The notes: generated from the sequence alone by a model not told the origin. DNA of 64,000 nt from Adiantum capillus-veneris (GCA_014529385.2 CM043947.1:131770391-131834390); one strand, 5' to 3'. Shown: positions 1 through 13,251, counted from the first letter of the stretch. Numbers and translations: made by a program.

Positions 1-156
1 ATGGAGCATTAGAAACTTGTGAAAAATTTGTAAACAAGTATGAAGGGTGCACACATGTACATTTGTCAATGGAATGTGTAGAATAGGATTTAGGATCTTC
101 CTTGTTTTGATTGGGGGTACACTTTGGTCACAAGTAAGGATACCTCCAAACCATTT

Positions 157-1186
157 TTATAGTGCTTTACTTAATGTTTGTGTAGCGACTGACACACCTT
201 TCGTAGAATTGTCTTTAACTTGGTCATTCTTTGACTCGTTGGCCTTTGCATCCTTGCCTTCATTGATCATTGAAAATTTACTATGGCAACAAGAAATGCA
301 TGGAAAGAGGATCATGGTACCTTCCTTGCACCCTAACATACAATTCATAGTTTTGAAGTCCCTTGCCAAGTGCCTTTCAATTTGAAACATACCCAAACTT
401 GAAACCCGCAATCTTTTTCCTTTATGTTGTTGCCAAATGATGTCAACAATTGGTGTGTGATTGAAACACCACTTGATGGACTCATGTGTCTCATGCGATA
501 AATGAAAATCTGCAAGCCAATAAATATTGTTCTCTAATTGAACCCAAAAATTCATGTTTCCCTTATTGTTGGCATTTTGCTAAACATTGATGCCAACCAA
601 AGCCTTATTCATCAAGGTAATGCTTACCCTTTCAAGAGGTTGACCTTTCACAACCTGGTACTCGTCAAGCTTCATAACGAAGATAGTTTTACCGCACTCT
701 TCCTATGTCAACCCATAAAACTTGATCATTCACTCTTGGAGCTTCAAGAATTTAACATACACATTGTTGAGCTCATTGTAGCAGAATCATTTGTTGTCTT
801 CCATGGGAATGAAATCATCCACATATTGAAATCCACCTAATATACTATCAACATCATAGTTGACATATTTCTTTGCAAGGCTCACACTATAAGGTAATGG
901 ATGAAATTCAAATTGTCCCTTTTCCCTATGTCCTAGCATGATGGTTTTGTAGAAGCCTACGTAATCTTTGAAACTTTCTCCTACACTCTCACATATCTTC
1001 ATCATCTCTGGAGGTGACACAATGTTCTTCAATTCATTGAAATACTTGTGGCGCATAACACATGCAATGCTAGCATTGAATGGGTCATCAAATAGTTCCA
1101 CAAGCTCCTTTGGCTTGATGATGTATTGCAGTAGAGTTTTTCCTATTTCTTGAGCATTGGAATCAATTCCCATCATTATTCAAGAC
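157..1186 (-). pseudogene. Unidentified minus-strand coding remnants
   Basis: Two open stretches lie on the minus strand: 1176-787 (about 129 residues, from two adjacent ATGs) and 555-157 (about 132 residues, containing a Cys-rich CISCC segment). Between them the minus strand is interrupted by stops, so they may be exons or pieces of one decayed gene. A TTGTTGTAG sequence just upstream of the first ATG could be a splice acceptor. I recognise no family. The pieces lie outside the Gypsy-A target duplication, so they belong to the older sequence. They could be host exons or remnants of another transposon; confidence that they are functional is low. Confidence 0.2.
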
Positions 1187-1535
1187 AAATGTCTACAACA
1201 AGTTGAAATAAAGTTTTAGTAGCCTACAAAAATTATATACTAATGTCAAAAGCATGCACCCTTACCCTTACCTACTTTGCTAGATACATTGCTTTTGAGA
1301 TCCACAGATCGATGATAGCATGGACATTGCTTGTCTCTTGCATCATCCTCAAAGGTGAGTGTATGGGTGAAACATAAAAAGCATGTCTAATCCATATTCT
1401 GATGATGGGACATATATATGCATACACATAATACATTGAAAGTCATACATTGTGAAAATAGAGAGTAATGATGGGTACTTAATAAAGAAGGTGCAACTAT
1501 CAAAGGCTTGTAACAAAGGTTCACAAGCTACCATC

Positions 1536-3123
1536 TGTCATAATAATCAATATATAATTCTCCTAAATGATTTTATCATATTAAACTGATCATTTAATGT
1601 GGGGAGGTACCAGGGGAGAAAAAGCTAGAATATTGGTTAAGCTAGCAGACCGGCCACAGTAGGGATCCAAAGGAGGGAAAATAGGGATCCAAAGGGGGGG
1701 CCATCTGCAAAAGAGCCATGTGCAACAATGGGCTAAAAAGACCCTAAGGTTCAGCCCATTAAGACTTCCAAAATGCTAAGGTTCCAAAATTCAAAGGTTG
1801 TGTCCAAAGGTCAACCCTAGGGAAAATTGGATGCTTTGTGTGTGCCCTAAAAGTCTTTGCACATCCCTACATGGGAGGGGGCGAGCCCTAAAGGTAGGGG
1901 ATGAGAGAGAAATCCACACACACACACACAGGCTCCCTTTTCACAAAGGGAATTAGGGACACATGTCAGCTCCCTAGGCCAGATGCCCACAAGGTGTGCC
2001 CAATTCCTATTGGAAGACCCTTGAAGTGGACCAATGAGAATTAAGCTAGAGTAAATCTAGTTTAATTAATTTAAAAACATTTAATAAAAGAAACCAATGA
2101 GAATTAAGTCTCCTAGAAGACTATTGGGCAGTCTCCCAAGGGGTCCAATGAGCATTCAGGAGCCCAATGGCTTGCCTGATTCCTATTGGCTAGGAGGCAA
2201 AGGGGTCCAATGAGAGTTTAGTTTAATTATTTAATTACCTAAAGCTCTCACTAAAGGGGAAAGGGGGACACATTTCATAAGGCTATCACTTATGCTGCTT
2301 AATTGTAATTGGCTTGACTTGGGGAGGGCCAATGAGGCTTCAGCAAGAGCAATTAGCAAGAGGGCTCGCCCAAGAGAGAGAGGGGGCTGATTTTTGCAAG
2401 GCATTATCACACACACACTCACACAAGCTCATGTGTGAAGAAAGAGAAGACTATCTCTTCCCAAGCTTTAATGGAGAACTCATCACCTACTCCAAGCTTG
2501 TGAGATAGAAGCCTACAACAACACTCTCTTGGCATGTGGATGCAAATCCAACCAAGAGCCAAGCTTCAATGCATGCTCATCTCCTCTACCAAGCTAATTA
2601 CTAAGCTAAGCTATGCTACATATGAGTGATTATGTGAGGAGATGTACATCTTTCTCGTAAGATACTCCTTCTTCCTCTCAATCTACTCTCATACCCTGCT
2701 AGCTCTCACCATCTTCGAAGGTGTGTGAGGTCTTGGGTTTGAGAACGGGGATAATTCAAGTTGTGTTTGTTAAGTGTTTTGCTTAGTGCATGAAGCTTCC
2801 ATCTTCATTGCACTAGCTAGTCTTGAAGGAACACAAAGAATTGTATTGTACAATGTCTCTCTTGATGGGAGAAACCATAATACAAAGCCTTTTGGAGGGG
2901 GGACCGGCTCCATGCAAATCCAGTCCTCAACTGTTGTCAATAGCTTAATTTCTCTCTCTTTTGAAAGTATTGTTGATGCTATCTAACTAGGTGTTATGCT
3001 TTTTGTTGCTCTCTCCACCCAAGCACTCTTGTAATTCTCATTAGGAATCTATTCTAATGAAATGCCCACTATGTTCATGCTAATTTCCGCTACACATAAG
3101 TTATTAGGCCATTAAATGTTACA
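1536..3123 (+). repeat. 5' LTR of Gypsy-A copy 1
   Basis: This 1588-bp direct repeat matches 8815-10380. It starts with TG and ends with CA. It contains a duplicated segment with two AGGGATCCAAAGG motifs near 1660-1700. The 3' LTR has lost 22 bp here, apparently by recombination between the two motifs; the truncated family member at 27.5 kb keeps the longer form, so the longer form is ancestral. Short open frames inside the LTR occur in both LTRs and are not genes. Confidence 0.95.
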
Positions 3124-3124
3124 T

Positions 3125-3137
3125 TGGTATCAGAGCT
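3125..3137 (+). other. Primer binding site, initiator-Met tRNA type
   Basis: TGGTATCAGAGCT begins two bases after the 5' LTR. It is complementary to the 3' end of plant initiator methionine tRNA, the usual primer for minus-strand synthesis in plant LTR elements. The same motif follows the LTR of the second family copy at 28367. Confidence 0.9.
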
Positions 3138-3540
3138 CAAGGTTTCTCTTTTCTTGCTCAAGAAGGGAGGTCCTCAAGCTAGCTACAAATGGTTGGTATT
3201 ATTAATTGCCTGTGAGTAAGTAGAATAGGGATTTTTCAGCCTTGCAGTGCGCCTGCCTTTGTGCAGTTAACGGGGCATCACCGTCGAGAGCTATGGTCTT
3301 AATAGTGGAGTCCTACGGGGCTTGCCTACGGCTTAACCACTATTGAGCTATTAGAAGCTTGACAGGAGCTGGTGCTGTTTTGGTGTCGAAAGACCCTCTC
3401 TTCTATTCCTTGGAATTAATGGTATTCGAGCCGTGGGTACAGTAGCTTGAGTGCTTTTTCTAAAGGGGTAAAGAGGAGTAGCAACTAGGGCTTGAAGTGC
3501 CAAAGTACACCTAAAAAGTTTACACCTAAAAGTTGTTAGA

Positions 3541-6500
3541 ATGGCTGACAATAGTAAAGAGAGTGTAATTAATGTTGATAACTTTGATTTTGCTCATGAG
3601 CAAGCTACTAATGATGCTTCAATGCTTGTTAGCTATCTTGTTTCTAGGCTTCAACAAGCCATGGGCAATCCATCTCTCCAAAGTGAAGTGCAACGGTAGC
3701 TCCGTGCTCACGGGATTCTCCAAGCTCATCACCATGACGATAGAACACCTAGGAAGCCTCCTTGTGAGACTACCAAAAGAGGTCTCTCTCCAATTCGAGA
3801 AGAAGAAGAGAATCCTTATGAAGGGCTCAAAAATTTACTTCTAGATGATGTATCTCCTTCCCAAAGGAGAAATCAAGAGCCTCCACCGAAGGAACGAGAA
3901 AGAAGTGAGTCTCCTGCCACCTCGGCGGAGATGGCTCCACGAAGACGGCAGGCTAAACTCTCTCCATCACCACCAAAGCGGAGAAGACCATCATATTCTT
4001 CTCCCCACCACAATTCAAAGAGGGATGATAAAAAGCAAGAGAAGAAAAAGGCGAGAAAGAGGACACCCTCTTCTCCATCTTCTTCATCATCTTCCTCTTG
4101 TGAAAGCTATGGTGAAGATGACAAAGATCAAGACAAGAAAAAGGCGAGAAAGAGGTCACCCTCTTCTCCACCTTCTTCAAATTCTTCACCCTCTGAAGAA
4201 AGTGATGGTGCAACCTTTGAACCATAAAAAAGAAGAGGCCATAGGAAATCCTATGCCGCATGGAAGAGGTCGTCCAAGTTGAAGAAATTAAAAGAGGGAG
4301 GGAAGAGCATCTCTTTCCTTACCTATGATGGTACCTTTGGTGCTACGGACAAAGTCTTGGCCTTTATCCAGCAATTCGATGCGGAGTTTGGAGATGAGGG
4401 CTTCAGGGAGTCCTCTAAGCTACGCCATGTAGCTATGCACTTTCAAAAGTCCGCCAGACAATGGTGGTCTAGCCTACGAGCCAACGGTGAAGCTCCACGA
4501 ACATGGAAAGCTTTAAGAGCTTCCATTATGAAGAAATTTTTGGCCACCGATGCCAAAGACAAAGTACTCACCGAATGGCGAAGCTTAAAGCTCTCTCCCA
4601 ATGAATCCATCCACAAATATGTAGACAAGTTTTGGGACTTACAACTCAAAGCCACTGTCTTCAAAAGGTTGGATTTTGGAGAGAAAAAGCAACAATTTTG
4701 TGCGGGCTTAACCGAAGAAATGGCGGAGTATGTCAACTCCCAAAGACCACGTACCATATCGGCGGTAATACACCACACTATGGTCGCCTCTCGAATCAAT
4801 TTCCAAACGGGGGCAAAAAGAAATAATAAGCCCCTGAAAAACAAGGGTTCCAATGAGCCTAAGGGGAAGGACAATGTCCAAAAGTCTCCTAAGGGCAACT
4901 CCAACAAAGCTAAAGAGAAGGGAGTTTACAAAGGTAAGAATAAACTCTCTCCTGAAGAGCTTGAGCGTTATCGTAAGGATAACCGGTGTTTCAAGTGCGG
5001 CGAACAAGGGCATGCGTACCGCGCTTGTCCCCAAAAGAACAACCGCCAAGATCCTCCTAGAGCTTCCTTGGTTGAAATCCAAGAGGAGAAGACTCACCAA
5101 ACTCAACACAAAGGATCTCCTCTATGCCATGCTTGGGGAAAGGTAAGAGAACATGATGCTTTTATTCTCTTTGACCCTGGTTTAGCTCAAAATTTTATAT
5201 CTATGGAGTTAGCCACCAAGCTAGGCATACAATCCTACGAGATGGGAGATGTCCTACCCGCAGACAGTGCCTTTAAGGGGCAAGAAGCTTCAGTCACTCC
5301 CTTAATTGGGAAATTGAGGCTTCATGTCCAAGGCTATGTGGACAAAGAGGACTTCTTTATCTCTCCTCTCAAGCATGAGGATGTAATCCTAGGGGCACCA
5401 TGGTTTGACAGCCTGGCTACCGATGTTAAATTTCCTGAAAGGAGAATCTCCTTTAAGTTCAGGGAAAAAGACATGTATATAGATGCTAAGGAAATGGGTA
5501 ACACCATCCCCATTGTACATACACCAGCTTTCAACAAGTCAATAAAGAGCTCTATTTCCGTGTACATGATTTTTGTTAAAGATTCTCAAAATGCACCTAA
5601 TGCTTTAACAAACAAAAATAAAAGCAACCAAAAGGAGTTAGAGTTATCCAATTTTCTCAAGGGGTTTCAAGATGTTTTTATTGACGACATCCCTTGTGAG
5701 CTACATCCTAAACGAGGTAATGATGACCATGCAATTGAACTTCTTCCAGGAAGTTCACCGCCTAATAAACCTCCTTATAGAGTTTCTCAAGCTCAATAAG
5801 AGGAGATTATGTGGCAAGTGCATGAGTTAGTTGAGAAGGGCATGGTTAGGCCTAGCTCATCTCCATTTTGCTCACCTGTGCTATTAGTGCAAAAGAAAGA
5901 CGGCACATATCGTATGTGTGTCGACTATAGAGCACTAAATAGGATCACTATCAAGAATAGGTTTCCCGTTCCACGGGTAGAAGACCTATTTGATAAGCTA
6001 CAAGGATCATCCTACTTCAGTAGGGTTGACCTAAAGAGTGGCTATCATCAAATAAGGATAGTTGATCAAGACATTGTAAAGACCGTGTTTCGCACTACAT
6101 TTGGTCTTTACGAATACATTGTCATGCCTTTTGGCTTGACCAATGCACCAGCCACATTCAACCGCTTGATGGAGAAGCTATTCAGGCCTCATCGAACCTT
6201 CACTGGAGTGTTCTTTGATGATATTATCATCTACTCTAATTCATTGGAGGAACACAAGCAACATCTCCAGGTAATATTTCAAGTTTTAAGAGAGAATAAA
6301 CTTTATGTTAATCGAAAGAAAAGTGAATTTTTCTTGCAAGAGATTCTGTATTTAGGTCACATTATCTCTCAAGATGGCATCCAAATGGATCCATCCAAGT
6401 TAGAGGTAATAAAAGGATGGCCTAAACCAAGGAATCTGCATGAACTAAGAAGCTTCATAGGTATGTGTGCATACTATAGACGCTTCATAGAAAAGTTCTC

Positions 6501-8458
6501 ACAAATTGCGGGACCATTACACGACCTAACAAAAAAAAGCATTAGGTATACATGGTCTACTAAGGAGAACAATGCTTTCGAAAAGCTTAAAGAAAAGCTT
6601 ATCTCTCAACCTGTGCTTACACTACCGGATCTCTCAAAACCATTTGAGGTCCAATGTGATGCTTGTGGTGATTGCCTTGGAGCTGTTTTGCTCCAAGAAG
6701 GGCACGCCATAGGCTATGAGAGCCAAAGGCTTGACCCTGTTGAGCAAGCTCTAGGCATATACGAAAAGGAACTCCTTGCAGTTCTACATGCCTTAGACTC
6801 ATGGAAGCACTATTTATTGGGGACTCCTTTCATTCTGCGAACGGATCACCAAAGTCTTAAGTACTTCATGACGCAGACCAAGCTCTCCGACAAACAAATG
6901 AGGTGGGAAAATTTCCTTTCGCAATTTCATTTTCATATTGCTCAGATTGCTGGCAAGCATAATCAAGTAGCCGATGCACTCTCAAGACGACCGAGAGTGA
7001 ATGCGGTTTCCATAGCAACTCACAATGATCTATCTTCAATGATAGATGCGTATGCTATTGATTCCTATTTTAGAGATGTGATTTCAGCCCTTACATTAGG
7101 GAAGAAAGAAGAACCATTTACTTTACAAGATGGTTATCTTCTCTATGGCAATAGACTATGCGTTACTCACTCTCTGCGTGAGAAAGTAATGTATGAATCT
7201 CATGCTCCCCCGTATGCGGGGCATAGAGGGATTCATTCTACCTTAAAGGGAATTGAAACATATTTCTATTGGCCTACCATGAAAGTGAACATACAAGAGT
7301 ATGTTTCCAAATGTGTGGTATGTCAAAAGACAAAATTTGATAGAGGGAAGCAACCTGGATTGCTTCAACCCTTGCCAATCCCTAATTCACCATGGGAGAG
7401 CATATCCATGGATTTTATCTTTGGATTGCCTAAGTCTATCCATGGGAATACGGGAATATGGATGATAGTAGACAAGTTCAGTAAACAAGCTCATTTTATT
7501 CCTGTCAAAAAGACTATCAAAGCCCATCAAATGGCAACCCTCTTCATTTCACAAATTTTCAAATACCATGGCTTACCAATGTCCATAGTGTCGGATAGAG
7601 ATCCTAGAGAATTTAGGGACAAGGCTAAATTTCTCTTCGGCCTATCATCCACAAACGGATGGCCAAAGTGAAATAGCTAACCTAACAATTCTCGATCTAC
7701 TAAAAGCCTATGTAACGGAAGTAGATCAAAGATCCCAATGGGAGAAGTACTTACCCTTAGTGGAGTATGCTTACAATAACACTGTACATACTTCCATGGG
7801 AAAAGCACCTTTCGAGGTAATTGAGGGAAGATCAAAAAGTCCCTTGCTACTTAAGGTACATGGGAAGATCTTCGTTGCAGATGAGTATAGCCGAGACCTA
7901 CAAGAATATTTTCAAAAGATTAAAGATGCTATCTCTATCTCACAGCAAAGGCAAAAGGCTGCTGCTAACAAGCACAGAAGAGCCCAAGCCTTTAAAGAAA
8001 ACGATTGGGTCTTGTTAAAGTTTCCCAAGGCTCGATTAAGGCACACGATGGGCAAGAATCCTACGAGCCACCAAAAGTACTATGCTAAACTAGCAAAAAG
8101 GTACTATGGTCCCTTCCAGATTCTTAGGCCAATCAATGACATGGCCTATTAACTTAAGTTGCCCAATCATTGGCTCATACACAATGCTTTTCATGTGAGC
8201 CTATTAAAGCCTTACAAAGGAGAGCCACCTCAAGAACCAACTATTGAAGACCCACCGGAGATCGAGGACCAAGAGGAGGTGCTGCAGCCCGAGTCCATTC
8301 TCCGACATGAAGACAAGGTATTAAGAGGCGGTAAGACTATCCGACGATATCTTATTAAGTTTAAGAATTATCCTTTTGAAGATGCTAGATGGATGCAAGG
8401 CATACAATTAAAGGATAACCTAAACCTGGTCAATGCTTACAATGCTTCCCAAGAGTAA
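3541..8458 (+). pseudogene. Gypsy-A copy 1 gag-pol polyprotein, broken
   Basis: The reading frame starts at the ATG at 3541 and stays in one frame to about 7605. Stops interrupt it at 3697-3699, 4225-4227 and 5797-5799 (the last is CAA in copy 2). In order it shows an Arg/Lys/Ser-rich segment (about 3930-4200), the retrotransposon gag domain (about 4320-4800), a CCHC knuckle (4987-5028, CFKCGEQGHAYRAC), an aspartic protease site with FDPG (5170-5181), reverse transcriptase (from about 5860) with FFDD at 6211-6222, RNase H (about 6640-7000), the integrase HHCC finger (about 7200-7330) and the integrase core. A 32-bp deletion relative to copy 2 at about 7606 shifts the frame; the rest continues at 7760-8152 and 8159-8458 and ends in a chromodomain-like segment. 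Replication proteins of this copy cannot be made intact. Confidence 0.93.
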
Positions 8459-8800
8459 GCAAATGTACTAAATGTTAAAAATGAACAAAATTTTTGTCTT
8501 ATAAGACTCTCTTTTTCTTTATTTGTGCACAAAAATGAAGTAGTATGCATGCTTAGATCAAGTTTGCGGAGACGACGTCTCCCAAACACCAAGTAGAGCT
8601 TGTCACTCTACTATGGAAGACTGATAGGACTGATGTGCAGACATGCTTGCGGCAGCCTCAGGCTCTCAAGCGCCAAATGGACTAGTCATCCATTATCGAA
8701 TGATGTCGTAGGGTAACATAGGGATCCTCTACCCGCTAAGAAAAGGACTCATTAATATGCTTTATCTTCTCTACACCATAGTCGAGGACGACTATGATTT

Positions 8801-8814
8801 CAAGAGAGAGGTAA
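8801..8814 (+). other. Polypurine tract of Gypsy-A copy 1
   Basis: CAAGAGAGAGG followed by TAA abuts the TG of the 3' LTR at 8815. A purine run in this position primes plus-strand synthesis in LTR retrotransposons. Confidence 0.65.
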
Positions 8815-10380
8815 TGTCATAATAATCAATATCTAATTCTCCTAAATGATTTTATCATATTAAACTGATCATTTAATGTGGGGAGGTACCAGGGGAGAAA
8901 AAGCTAGAATATTGGTTAAGCTAGCAGACCGGCCACAGTAGGGATCCAAAGGAGGGGCCATCTGCAAAAGAGCCATGTGCAACAATGGGCTAAAAAGACC
9001 CTAAGGTTCAGCCCATTAAGACTTCCAAAATGCTAAGGTTCCAAAATTCACAGGTTGTGTCCAAAGGTCAACCCTAGGGAAAATTGGATGCTTTGTGTGT
9101 GCCCTAAAAGTCTTTGCACATCCCTACATGGGAGGGGGTGAGCCCTAAAGGTAGGGGATGAGAGAGAAAGCCACACACACACACACAGGCTCCCTTTTCA
9201 CAAAGGGAATTAGGGACACATGTCAGCTCCCTAGGCCAGATGCCCACAAGGTGTGCCCAATTCCTATTGGAAGACCCTTGAAGTGGACCAATGAGAATTA
9301 AGCTAGAGTAAATCTAGTTTAATTAATTTAAAAACATTTAATAAAAGAAACCAATGAGAATTAAGTCTCCTAGAAGACTATTGGGCAGTCTCCCAAGGGG
9401 TCCAATGAGCATTCAGGAGCCCAATGGCTTGCCTGGTTCCTATTGGCCAGGAGGCAAAGGGGTCCAATGAGAGTTTAGTTTAATTATTTAATTACCTAAA
9501 GCTCTCACTAAAGGGGAAAGGGGGACACATTTCATAAGGCTATCACTTATGCTGCTTAATTGTAATTGGCTTGACTTGGGGAGGGCCAATGAGGCTTCAG
9601 CAAGAGCAATTAGCAAGAGGGCTCGCCCAAGAGAGAGAGGGGGCTGATTTTTGCAAGGCATTATCACACACACACTCACACAAGCTCATGTGTGAAGAAA
9701 GAGTATACTATCTCTTCCCAAGCTTTAATGGAGAACTCATCACCTACTCCAAGCTTGTGAGATAGAAGCCTACAACAACACTCTCTTGGCATGTGGATGC
9801 AAATCCAACCAAGAGCCAAGCTTCAATGCATGCTCATCTCCTCTACCAAGCTAATTACTAAGCTAAGCTATGCTACATATGAGTGATTATGTGAGGAGAT
9901 GTACATCTTTCTCGTAAGATACTCCTTCTTCCTCTCAATCTACTCTCATACCCTGCTAGATCTCACCATCTTCGAAGGTGTGTGAGGTCTTGGGTCTGAG
10001 AACGGAGATAATTCAAGTTGTGTTTGTTAAGTGTTTTGCTTAGTGCATGAAGCTTCCATCTTCATTGCACTAGCTAGTCTTGAAGGAACACAAAGAATTG
10101 TATTGTACAATGTCTCTCTTGATGGGAGAAACCATAATACAAAGCCTTTTGGAGGGGGGACCGGCTCCATGCAAATCCGGTCCTCAACTGTTGTCAATAG
10201 CTTAATTTCTCTCTCTTTTGAAAGTATTGTTGATGCTATCTAGCTAGGTGTTATGCTTTTTGTTGCTCTCTCCACCCAAGCACTCTTGTAATTCTCATTT
10301 GGAATCTATTCTAATGAAATGCCCACTATGTTCATGCTAATTTCCGCTACACATAAGTTATTAGGCCATTAAATGCTACA
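8815..10380 (+). repeat. 3' LTR of Gypsy-A copy 1
   Basis: This 1566-bp repeat is nearly identical to 1536-3123. It lacks the 22-bp segment between the two GGATCCAAAGG motifs and is followed by the target duplication CCATC. Confidence 0.95.
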
Positions 10381-10385
10381 CCATC

Positions 10386-11069
10386 CCTTGAGAAGGGTTT
10401 CCTTGTTGAGGATAGGTTCTCTTATCTTGTTGTGCACTTGTGTATGAGCATGTGACTCTTCACCATTTTGCCATTAAAATAATATTAAGCTTTGACTCTT
10501 ATTCTCACCTATTCCAATATGAGTGACACATTACAAAAGCTCAACTCTTATATATTTAACATAAGCCTATTAGCTATGATCTTTAGCACAAAGTTTAGTA
10601 GAATTAAAGCTTGTGAAGTAAGGAGATGGCCTTTGTAGTAACCTTGTGAAGTAAGGAGATCCTGTGGTATCCACTGTTGCACTATGTATGGTGGTGGATA
10701 GTGGTGGATTGTGGAAGGATTTGGAGTAGCTCTAGATTTGTGTTGCTTCCACCTAGATGTACATGACCATTATTGATGCATAGACCTTCGTTGTCTCCTT
10801 GGTTTTTCATGCCCTAGTTGCACTTTGTAGCTTCTAACTTGTGGAATTGGAAACCACAAATATCTTTCACCATTATCAAAACCCTTCAGTAGTTGATGAA
10901 ATTTGAGTGGTTAGCAATCCTTGTGATTTTTTGTCCTTTGTTGGGTGACCTTCTATGAGCCTTTTGCCCATCTATATCCATTGTCTCCTTCACCTTTCAC
11001 ATGTTGGTTGACTAGTGCTTTTGTCACTAGAACTTGCTTTGGCATTTTTCTTTGTTCTCTAAGTGGTGT

Positions 11070-11105
<36 letters not shown>

Positions 11106-12930
11106 ACTTACGCTAGTACACCTTCTCCCTTTGATTGGACATATGTGATGCTGAGCCATTTGCTATGATTGTTGAGCTAACTTGAATTGTAGAAGTTCTC
11201 TCTAGTGTAGACATGCCTCTTAAATTCTCTGACATGTAAGCATAATGTATCTTAAATTGTAAGTTTTTGTAGATTGTTCTATGTTGGCCTTGCCCTTATC
11301 AATATAGGTGGGCTTGGTACTAGAAGGTGTTGGCACTTTGTTTTTCATTGGATCTTACTCTAATATAAAGGTAAGGTCCTCAACTAGGGGCACTTGTGTT
11401 GGCATTGCTATTATCAACATAGCTTGGCTTGGTAATAAGTACGAGAAGGTGTTGGAAACATGTTTTTCATTGGAGCTTACTCTAATAAAAAGATAGGGTC
11501 TTGGACTAGGGATACTTGTCACTATCCCCTGGGATGGAGAGTAAGAGCACCATAGTCCCTTTGTAGCATTGACATTGAGTTATCTATTCATGACTAAGAA
11601 CCATTTTATCAACTAGGTGTGCCTTGTCTACCACCTCAAATTGATTTTCTTCTAGATAATCATTCAATCCAATGGTAAGGTCAATGAATCCTTTGCTAGC
11701 ACCACAATACTATGTTGGAAGCTTGACAAGCTTGGCCATTATTGATGGTTGACCAAGTAGATGCAAAATGCTTTTTATCCCAATCTTCATGGAAGTCATT
11801 TCTTAGTCATTTGTGCATGTGTTGGAGGTCTTTGTGAAGAAAGATGGAGTAACTTTTAAGATTTGTTCTTGATTAGTGGAAGTGCTTTCAATTGAGTGAA
11901 GAGATCTCTTTGCTTGGTGAGTGTATTAGGGGCTTTCCAATCAACGAGCAAAGAAAATCGAGCAAAGATAATTACCGAGCAAATATGAGAAACACCCTTG
12001 ACAAATTGATGCAAGTGTAAGGTATATTGAAGAAAATAATCATGTCATGCTGGATTCGACCAGCACCACAACACAAATGGTCATAAATCTAAAATTACCA
12101 CAAAGCAGGGGAGGCTTCAAAATCTCAAACCTCCTTACATGTTAAGGCCCTAAGAAAATTCCATGTCACAAAGTATCTCTAGATATCTCATAAACCTCGC
12201 TGCCATGGAACCTTGTGGGGGATGCCATGGAAGAGGTGTCGCACGTGGAAGTTTCTTCAGATTCAAGGGCACTATGTTCTAGCTTTGGGTATTGGTTCGG
12301 CCCAACTTGGGTTAAGCCATGCCTCAACTACTACGGGTGGGTGCTCTTGAAGGAACTTTTGAACCTGAAGCTAGGGTTTTTCCAAACCTAAATAACATGT
12401 GGGTTCCCCTTCTATGGATTGCTATGAGCAAATGCAACACTTTTTCAAGAATTATTTCTCAATCTTTAATTGTTTTTAGAATTTTAAAAAATCTATATGC
12501 AAGAAAAGAAATGAAAATTATAAGACAAAGTAGGCCTTGACTCCCTTTTTGAGACTTAGATTAGTGGATAGTTGTTAGATAAGTGATGAGCCTCTGGTCC
12601 TTAGATCGGTAAAGAGCCCTCTCATCAATTTATGTCAGAAATGAAGTCCTAGCCAAACAAAATATTGTCAAATGATCAAGTGTCCTTTCCTTAGCTAAAA
12701 TGTACTTTTGTCCTCATAGATCTAAGCTAGATTGATGGAGGAAAATTGGTCTCAAACCTAAGAACAGGTTGCCTGGTCAGTCTAGACCTGTGGGGAATCA
12801 TCTCTCTGGTCAAATCTTGGAGATAAACCCTTAAAATGGCTCAGATTTTTGAGTAGCATCTGCGCTAAAATTGATTGAAAGCAACACCAAATGTGTCCCC
12901 ATGTGCCAATAATAGCCCTTGGCCCATTTT
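10386..12930. other. Non-genic stretch with poly-G run and a two-copy 115-bp tandem duplication
   Basis: No convincing gene is seen; all open frames are short and without recognisable domains. A run of 35 G lies at 11070-11104. At 11282-11396 and 11397-11516 a unit of about 115 bp is repeated head to tail with divergence; each contains GGCTTGGTA and TTTTTCATTGGA. This is the pre-insertion sequence continuing from 1530 across the Gypsy-A target site. Confidence 0.5.
11070..11104. repeat. Poly-G homopolymer, 35 nt
   Basis: This is an uninterrupted run of 35 G. Runs this long are rare in plant DNA and can form G-quadruplexes. Its true length is also easily mis-called by sequencing. Confidence 0.9.
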
Positions 12931-13125
12931 TCTCAGCTTAATATCGTGCCGTTTCAATTTCAAAATGCTGGTTGAAGGCAAGCATAAAAGGAGAAATTGT
13001 GCCCCAAAATAGAGAAAAATAGTGTGAAAATTTGAAAAAAATGAGCTTATTTTAAAAAATTTCCTATCGACAAATTCAAGAAAAGGAATTTTGTAAGTTT
13101 GGAAAAATTGTTTTTCCGAACACTG
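12931..13125 (+). mobile_element. Truncated hAT-like MITE (family M1)
   Basis: This region matches the intact element at 35214-35428 over nearly its whole length, from TCTCAGCTTAATATCGTG to the terminal CGAACACTG. The right terminal repeat is present. The left terminus is missing; the similarity begins about 20 bp inside. A long CT tract starts 14 bp beyond the right end. Confidence 0.7.
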
Positions 13126-13134
13126 AATACTACG

Positions 13135-13251
<117 letters not shown>

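Larger units (their letters stand above)
1536..10380 (+). mobile_element. Gypsy-A copy 1: full-length Ty3/gypsy chromovirus with target-site duplication
   Basis: This is a complete LTR retrotransposon of about 8.85 kb. Both LTRs begin TGTCATAATAATCAATAT and end in TACA. The five bases CCATC occur immediately before the element (1531-1535) and after it (10381-10385), giving a clean 5-bp target-site duplication. The order LTR, tRNA-Met-type primer site, gag, protease, reverse transcriptase, RNase H, integrase, chromodomain-like tail, purine tract, LTR is that of a plant chromovirus. The LTRs differ by one 22-bp indel and roughly fifteen substitutions by eye, so the insertion is fairly recent. 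The coding region is broken, so this copy is not autonomous. A related truncated copy lies at 27412-33085. Confidence 0.95.

Noticed and set aside
2231-2986. Small open frames inside the Gypsy-A LTRs (also 9488-10243)
   Set aside because: They occur identically in both LTRs, lack recognisable domains and lie in non-coding terminal repeats.
4443-5109. Minus-strand open frames of 133-154 codons across Gypsy-A gag
   Set aside because: They are antisense to a well-supported gag and zinc knuckle and have no domain.
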